Positions 15,768 to 20,882 of a DNA stretch of 20,882 nucleotides are shown one piece after another. A program made the translations under genes and the position numbers. Position 1 is the stretch's first letter, and every line of letters starts with the position of its first letter. A model generated the notes under the pieces. That model did no database searches. It was not told the DNA's origin and saw nothing but the letters and a program-made list of their open reading frames with translations. Origin of the DNA: Atribacterota bacterium (GTDB taxonomy: Bacteria; Atribacterota; Phoenicimicrobiia; Phoenicimicrobiales; Stramentimicrobiaceae); NCBI GenBank assembly GCA_028696495.1, contig JAQVGY010000008.1, positions 1 through 20,882 of the forward strand, given 5' to 3'.

Positions 15768-16087
15768 TTAAAAAGGAACCGAAACATATTGATGAACTGA
15801 TTAAAACCTTTTTTAAAACACGGAATTGGTCCCAGAGAATAGATGGGTATAATCTTTTTAGTTCCTGGCAGGACATCCTTCCACCTAAAATAGCCTGTAA
15901 CACAAAACCGATAAAAATTCAGAATAATACCCTTTTCTTAATGGTAAAGAACCACATCTGGGCTAATGAAATACGTCTTAGAAAAGATGAGATAATAGAT
16001 ATTATAAACAAAGAAGCCGGTCAAGAACAAATTGAAGATGTCATTATAAAAATCAATTCAAAAATGTTTAATAATAAAAATATATAA
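15764..16087 (+). CDS. dciA: DUF721 protein, DciA-type helicase-loading factor
   Basis: 107 residues. The DUF721 pattern is visible: W35-Q-D-I-L-P-P-K-I-A, then I-Q-N-N-T-L-F-L-M-V, and W66-A-N-E-I-R. DciA proteins replace DnaC/DnaI in bacteria lacking those loaders and assist the replicative helicase DnaB. Location between recF and gyrB, with a 4-base overlap on recF, fits that role. The start is GTG at 15764 with GGAAG nearby. The gene is short but complete for the family. I call it DciA from the domain and the origin context; whether this lineage has another loader cannot be seen here. Confidence 0.85.
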   Translation: MIKKEPKHIDELIKTFFKTRNWSQRIDGYNLFSSWQDILPPKIACNTKPIKIQNNTLFLMVKNHIWANEIRLRKDEIIDIINKEAGQEQIEDVIIKINSKMFNNKNI

Positions 16088-16184
16088 AAATAATATTACC
16101 ATTATTTACAATATCATAAAAATATAGACATAAATATATTATAATAAACATATATTTAAAACAATACGAGTTTTGAGATAAAAA

Positions 16185-16213
16185 TTGACAGAAACCCTTT
16201 TATATAGTATCAT
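16185..16213 (+). promoter_or_regulatory. Sigma-70 type promoter for gyrB
   Basis: TTGACA (16185-16190), a 17-base spacer and TATCAT (16208-16213). Transcription would begin near 16220, about 85 bases before gyrB, with a palindrome and a hairpin in the leader. Confidence 0.7.
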
Positions 16214-16229
16214 ATGTTATGATAACATA
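16213..16229. promoter_or_regulatory. 17-bp palindromic operator candidate on the gyrB promoter
   Basis: TATGTTAT-G-ATAACATA, perfect 8-bp arms about a single base. It begins in the -10 element and covers the expected transcription start, the classic position for a repressor site. The cognate regulator is unknown. Confidence 0.55.
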
Positions 16230-16247
16230 CTAAATATGATGTTAAAT

Positions 16248-16270
16248 AGCCGTGACTAAATGTCACGGCT
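16248..16270 (+). promoter_or_regulatory. Stable hairpin in the gyrB leader
   Basis: AGCCGTGAC (16248-16256) pairs perfectly with GTCACGGCT (16262-16270), with loop TAAAT. It is followed by TAATTTTG, a weak T-tract. It is G+C-rich for this genome and could be an attenuator, a stabilising 5' hairpin or a weak terminator of the recF-dciA transcript. Confidence 0.65.
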
Positions 16271-16305
16271 TAATTTTGCCTGACAGGGTATGGAGCAGAT
16301 AAAAA

Positions 16306-18249
16306 ATGAACAAAAATGTATCTGGTGACAAAAAACAATATACTGCCAAACAGATTCAGGTCTTAGAGGGGCTGGAGGCAGTTAGAAAAAGACCCAGTAT
16401 GTATATTGGCAGTACCAGCAGCCGTGGATTACACCATCTGGTAGATGAGGTTGTAGATAATAGTATTGATGAGGCTATGGCAGGGTATTGTGATAAAATA
16501 GAGGTAATTATACATACTGATAATAGTGTTACAGTAATTGACAATGGTCGTGGAATACCTGTGGATATACACAGTATTACAAATTTACCTGCCGTAACTA
16601 CTGTTTTTACAAAACTACATGCCGGGGGTAAATTTGGCAGCGGAAGTTATCAGGTTTCCGGTGGTTTACACGGAGTAGGAGTGTCGGTAGTAAATGCCCT
16701 ATCTGAATGGTTAGAAGTTACTATAAGCCGCAATAAAAAAACATACTGGCAGAGATTTGAGAGAGGAAAACCGGTTAGCGAGTTGAAGGTGATTGGCCGC
16801 AGCACCAAATCTGGTACAAAAATAACCTATTATTCTGACCCACAAATATTTGAGGACACAACCATAAATTTTGATATAGTTGCCCATCGTTTAAAAGAAT
16901 TAGCCTTTTTAAATGCAGGGGTAAAGATTGAATTAACCGATGAAAGGGAAGCGGATAAAAGCGCAGTATTTAAATATGATGGCGGGATTGTTGAATTTGT
17001 AAAATATCTCAATAAGAATAGGGATGTCCTTTTCAGTAAACCTTTTTATATCAGCGGGAAAAAAGATGATATAGAGGTAGAGATTGCCATACAATACAAT
17101 ACCGGTTATTTAGAGAATATCCTTTCCTTTGCCAATAATATTAATACTGAAGAGGGTGGAACACATTTATCCGGCTTCAAGGCTGCCCTTACCAAAGCAA
17201 TTAACGATTATCTTAAAAATGATAGTATTCCAGATGCCAAAAAATTCTCTATAAAGGGATTAGAACAGGGTCTTTCCGGAAATGATGTACGAGAGGGATT
17301 AGCTGCTGTCATCAGCGTAAAACTACTTAATCCTCAATTTGAAGGACAGACTAAAACAAAATTGGGCAATAGTGAAGTAAGAGGTATTGTTACCTCTGTT
17401 GTGAATGAAGAATTAAGTAATTTTTTTATTGAAAACCCGGATACCATACAAAAGATATTGAATAAGTCTATTTCTGCCTACAAAGCACGCGAAGCAGCCA
17501 GAAGAGCCAGGGAATTAGTGAGACAGAAAAATGGATTTGGTCTGGGTTCACTACCAGGGAAATTAGCTGATTGTTCAGAACGGGATCCTTTCCACAGGGA
17601 ACTGTTTATAGTAGAGGGTGATTCAGCAGGTGGTTCCGCCAAACAGGGAAGAGACCGTAAATTTCAGGCTATCCTGCCCTTAAGAGGAAAAATATTAAAT
17701 GTTGAAAAAGCTCGCCTTCATAAAATTTTGACTAATAATGAAATTAGAGCCATTATTACAGCTTCCGGTTTACAAGTTGGGGACGACAACGAGCTTGATT
17801 TATCTCAATTAAGGTATCATAAGATTATTATTATGACAGATGCTGATGTGGATGGTGAGCATATTAAGACACTATTATTAACACTTTTTTATCGTTATAT
17901 GAGACCATTGATAGAAAAGGGTAAAATATTTATTGCCAGACCCCCTTTGTTCAAACTGAGTTATGGACAAAAAAACGAGTATTTTTTTAGCGAAGAAGAT
18001 ATGCAAAAGAAGATAAAAGAATTAAAGGGGAGCTATAATGTCCAGCGTTATAAAGGACTGGGAGAGATGAATCCAATCCAGTTATGGGATACTACTATGA
18101 ATCCTGAAACCCGGGTATTGAAGAGGGTTGAGATGGAAGATGCTCTAGAAGCAGATGAAATGTTTACCATACTGATGGGAGGAAAGGTTGAACCCAGAAA
18201 AGAATTTATTTATCAGCACAGTGCCGAAGTACTGGAACTGGATGTTTAA
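16306..18249 (+). CDS. gyrB: DNA gyrase subunit B
   Basis: ATPase subunit of gyrase, which with GyrA introduces negative supercoils. 647 residues, the normal size for the short (Bacillus-type) GyrB without the proteobacterial insert. The GHKL ATP site shows E48-V-V-D-N52 and D-N-G-R-G-I-P. The TOPRIM domain shows E437-G-D-S-A-G-G443 and the metal-binding D512-A-D514-V-D516. The ATG has GGAG about 10 bases upstream. It has its own promoter with a palindrome and leader hairpin, so expression is probably regulated separately from recF-dciA. gyrA follows after 61 bases. No truncation is seen. Confidence 0.98.
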   Translation: MNKNVSGDKKQYTAKQIQVLEGLEAVRKRPSMYIGSTSSRGLHHLVDEVVDNSIDEAMAGYCDKIEVIIHTDNSVTVIDNGRGIPVDIHSITNLPAVTTVFTKLHAGGKFGSGSYQVSGGLHGVGVSVVNALSEWLEVTISRNKKTYWQRFERGKPVSELKVIGRSTKSGTKITYYSDPQIFEDTTINFDIVAHRLKELAFLNAGVKIELTDEREADKSAVFKYDGGIVEFVKYLNKNRDVLFSKPFYISGKKDDIEVEIAIQYNTGYLENILSFANNINTEEGGTHLSGFKAALTKAINDYLKNDSIPDAKKFSIKGLEQGLSGNDVREGLAAVISVKLLNPQFEGQTKTKLGNSEVRGIVTSVVNEELSNFFIENPDTIQKILNKSISAYKAREAARRARELVRQKNGFGLGSLPGKLADCSERDPFHRELFIVEGDSAGGSAKQGRDRKFQAILPLRGKILNVEKARLHKILTNNEIRAIITASGLQVGDDNELDLSQLRYHKIIIMTDADVDGEHIKTLLLTLFYRYMRPLIEKGKIFIARPPLFKLSYGQKNEYFFSEEDMQKKIKELKGSYNVQRYKGLGEMNPIQLWDTTMNPETRVLKRVEMEDALEADEMFTILMGGKVEPRKEFIYQHSAEVLELDV

Positions 18250-18310
18250 TTATTTACCGAATAGCAAGATATAGATATAGTTTTAAATTTTAAAATAAGG
18301 TTATTTTATT

Positions 18311-20830
18311 ATGAATGAAGATCTAAATAGAGAAAACCAGGAAAAAAGTGAAAAGATTACCGTAACCGGTTCCCAGGAAATACCTATAGATATTACCGAT
18401 GAGATTAAAACATCTTACTTAAATTATGCCATGAGCGTAATTGTGGGTAGGGCAATACCTGATGTAAGGGATGGGTTAAAACCGGTACATAGACGTGTCC
18501 TTTATTCTATGTATAAACTGGGGAACACTCCTGATAAACCATATAAGAAATCAGCCAGAATTGTTGGTGATACCCTTGGTAAATACCATCCACATGGGGA
18601 TATGGCGGTATATGATACTATTGTCAGAATGGCACAGGATTTTTCCTACCGTTATCCCCTGGTAGACGGACAGGGTAATTTCGGTTCTGTTGATGGTGAT
18701 GCAGCCGCGGCTATGCGATATACAGAAATCAGAATGTCATCTCTGGCTCAGGAGATGCTTGCCGATATAAGAAAGGATACTGTCGATTTTATACCTAATT
18801 TTGATAACTCCCTTGAGGAACCTACTGTATTACCGGCTCCCGTTCCTCAGTTATTGATAAATGGCTCCTCCGGTATTGCAGTTGGTATGGCTACCAATAT
18901 CCCTCCACATAATTTAGGAGAAGTAATAGATGCCTGTGTATTGCTTATTGAGAACCCAGAGTCGACTTTAGAAGAGATTATGACAGTACTGCCAGGGCCA
19001 GATTTTCCAACTGCTGCAACCATTTATGGTGTATCAGGAATTAAAGAGGCCTACCAAACCGGAAGAGGAATCATTACCTTACAGGCAAAAGTAATCTCGG
19101 AAAATTTTGAGAAAAAGAGCCAGCAGACACCAGTTCTGGTAGTAAAGGAATTGCCCTATCAGGTCAATAAAGCCAGTCTGGTGGAACAGATAGCCACACT
19201 GGTACAGGATAAAAAAATAAATGATATCACTGCCTTAAGAGATGAGTCTGATAGAACAGGAATGCGTATAGTTATCGAACTGAGAAAAAATACCAATGTC
19301 AATGTTTTGTTAAACAATCTATTCAAACATACCAATCTACAGACTACTTTTGGTATTAATATGATGTCAATTGTAGATGGAAAACCAAAACAGCTTACCT
19401 TGCGGGAATCATTGGATTATTTTTTAGCACATCGCAAAATAGTGGTGGAGCGCCGTTCCAGATATGATTTAAAACAGGCTAAGGAGAGAGCCCATATCGT
19501 GGAAGGGCTAAAGATTGCCCTGGAGAACATTGATGAAGTTGTACAAATTATTAAAAAATCAAAGGATGTTGATTCTGCCCGCCAGAATCTGATAAATCGA
19601 TTCCATCTAAGCGAAAAGCAAGCCCAGGCTATTTTAGATATGCGTTTACAAAGACTCACCTCTCTGGAGACTAAAAAGCTGGAAGAAGAGTATCTGGAAC
19701 TGATAAAAAGAATCGCCTATTTAGAGGGCATTCTGGCAGATGAGAAGAAGCTCATGCTGACCATTAAAGATGAATTATTAGATTTAAAGGGAAAATATGC
19801 TGATAGCAGGCTGACTCAGATTGTCAAAGAAGAGAAGGAATTGGAATTAGAAGATTTTATTGCCGAAGAAGATATCGTTATTACCTACACCAAGGATGGA
19901 TACCTGAAAAGATTACCTCTAAATACCTATCGTAAACAGCGAAGAGGTGGTAGGGGGGTAATCGGTATGGGTGTCAAAGAAGAAGACCTGGTTGATAATC
20001 TCTATATCACTACCAATCTGCACGATATCCTATTCTTCTCAAGCCATGGTACGGTCTATAGAAGAAGAGCTTATCAGATTCCCGAAGGGGGAAGAACCTC
20101 TCGAGGAATTGCGGTGGTCAATCTTTTAGGTATTCAAAAAGGGGAGCGAATTACTACCATTATTCCTATTCGGGAAATAGATTTCGAAACATCCCGTGAG
20201 ACAGATGACCTATTCCTCTATATGGCAACAAGGCAGGGAACAGTTAAAAAGGTTCCTCTCCATGCTTTTGCCAGTCTCAGGAATAAAGAGATTATTGCTA
20301 TTACCTTAAATAAAGGGGATGAATTAATCACTGTAAGATTAGCCGGGGGAAAGGATAATGTTATTCTAAGCACCAGAAAAGGAAAATCTGCTTACTTTTC
20401 AGGAAAGAGAATTCGTTCCATGGGCAGAACTGCTATGGGGTGCCGTGGAATTACCCTGGATAAGGATGATTATCTAATTGACCTTAGTTTAGTTCAACCT
20501 GATTCCGATGAAGACCTGTTGCTTATCACCGACCATGGTTCTGGCAAAAGAACACCGGTAAAATCTTATAGGCTTGCCAAAACAAGGGGCGGAAAGGGAG
20601 TAAAATCTATAAATCTCAGTGAAGAGAGGGGTAATGTCATCTCGGTTAAAGTAGTTAGAGAGAGAGATGAACTGGTCATAATAAGTCAAAAAGGGATTAT
20701 TATTCGTGTTCCCGTTAAGGATATAAGCAGAACCGGCAGAAGCTCTATGGGTGTTAAGGTAATGAATCTGGACAAAGATGACAAAGTAGCCAGTGTAGCC
20801 AGTGTGCCACAATCTCAGGTCATAGAATAA
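18311..20830 (+). CDS. gyrA: DNA gyrase subunit A
   Basis: DNA-cleaving subunit of gyrase. 839 residues. The winged-helix domain has V-R-D-G-L-K-P-V-H-R-R, the quinolone-contact segment H-P-H-G-D-M98-A-V-Y-D, and the catalytic tyrosine Y137 in A-M-R-Y-T-E. The C-terminal beta-pinwheel carries the GyrA box Q543-R-R-G-G-R-G549, which marks GyrA rather than ParC. A further pinwheel blade shows T-R-G-G-K-G. Met98 stands where Escherichia coli has Ser83, an unusual residue for drug-sensitive gyrase; the Asp87 equivalent is kept. The ATG has AAGG about 10 bases upstream; no promoter is clear in the 61-base gap after gyrB. Confidence 0.98.
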   Translation: MNEDLNRENQEKSEKITVTGSQEIPIDITDEIKTSYLNYAMSVIVGRAIPDVRDGLKPVHRRVLYSMYKLGNTPDKPYKKSARIVGDTLGKYHPHGDMAVYDTIVRMAQDFSYRYPLVDGQGNFGSVDGDAAAAMRYTEIRMSSLAQEMLADIRKDTVDFIPNFDNSLEEPTVLPAPVPQLLINGSSGIAVGMATNIPPHNLGEVIDACVLLIENPESTLEEIMTVLPGPDFPTAATIYGVSGIKEAYQTGRGIITLQAKVISENFEKKSQQTPVLVVKELPYQVNKASLVEQIATLVQDKKINDITALRDESDRTGMRIVIELRKNTNVNVLLNNLFKHTNLQTTFGINMMSIVDGKPKQLTLRESLDYFLAHRKIVVERRSRYDLKQAKERAHIVEGLKIALENIDEVVQIIKKSKDVDSARQNLINRFHLSEKQAQAILDMRLQRLTSLETKKLEEEYLELIKRIAYLEGILADEKKLMLTIKDELLDLKGKYADSRLTQIVKEEKELELEDFIAEEDIVITYTKDGYLKRLPLNTYRKQRRGGRGVIGMGVKEEDLVDNLYITTNLHDILFFSSHGTVYRRRAYQIPEGGRTSRGIAVVNLLGIQKGERITTIIPIREIDFETSRETDDLFLYMATRQGTVKKVPLHAFASLRNKEIIAITLNKGDELITVRLAGGKDNVILSTRKGKSAYFSGKRIRSMGRTAMGCRGITLDKDDYLIDLSLVQPDSDEDLLLITDHGSGKRTPVKSYRLAKTRGGKGVKSINLSEERGNVISVKVVRERDELVIISQKGIIIRVPVKDISRTGRSSMGVKVMNLDKDDKVASVASVPQSQVIE

Positions 20831-20882
20831 TTCATTTCCCCGTAAACATATTCAATTTTAGTATCTTTCTCTTTTGGATGAT

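Overview
The window is the replication-origin region of an AT-rich bacterial chromosome. Genes left of about 10.8 kb (except trxA at the edge) lie on the minus strand and genes right of about 11.7 kb on the plus strand, so two arms diverge from the intergenic stretch 10791-11729, the best oriC candidate. The gene set (rpmH-rnpA-yidD-yidC-jag-mnmE-rsmG-parA-parB on one side, dnaA-dnaN-recF-dciA-gyrB-gyrA on the other) is the classical bacterial origin neighbourhood. The low G+C, short YidC without a large periplasmic domain, AmaP/Asp23 pair and DciA-type helicase-loader gene fit a deep Firmicutes-like or Atribacterota-type lineage. That placement is inferred from gene content and style and is not proven.

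Layout. 1-470: trxA (thioredoxin with an unusual WCMPC site) and a terminator shared with the convergent gene. 647-4097, minus strand: parB, amaP, asp23, a start-less coding remnant and a DUF401 membrane protein. 4090-5837: parA and rsmG, with a perfect parS between them. 5838-6571: a 734-bp gene-free gap holding a second perfect parS and DnaA-box-like sites, at the place where mnmG sits in Bacillus-type origins. 6572-8002: mnmE. 8337-10790: the rpmH-rnpA-yidD-yidC-jag cluster behind a near-consensus promoter; the 46-codon rpmH is included. 10791-11729: presumptive oriC. 11730-20830, plus strand: dnaA, dnaN, recF, dciA, gyrB, gyrA.

How it works together. DnaA, probably acting on TTTTCCACA boxes either side of an AT-rich stretch, opens the origin. 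DciA is the likely helicase-loading factor, DnaN is the clamp, RecF acts at gaps, and gyrase removes supercoils ahead of the forks. ParB loads on the two parS sites and works with ParA to segregate the origins. The rpmH cluster supplies a ribosomal protein, the RNase P protein and the membrane-protein insertion machinery.

I found no wholly new gene system. The novelty is in non-coding and small-scale structure: a 17-bp palindrome on the gyrB promoter plus a leader hairpin, a 17-bp-stem inverted repeat between dnaA and dnaN, a recurring tandem 9-nt TGTTAA motif on both sides of dnaA, DnaA-box and parS sites in the rsmG-mnmE gap, a gene remnant behind asp23, and a Met at the quinolone-contact position of GyrA. 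Many genes use TTG or GTG starts.
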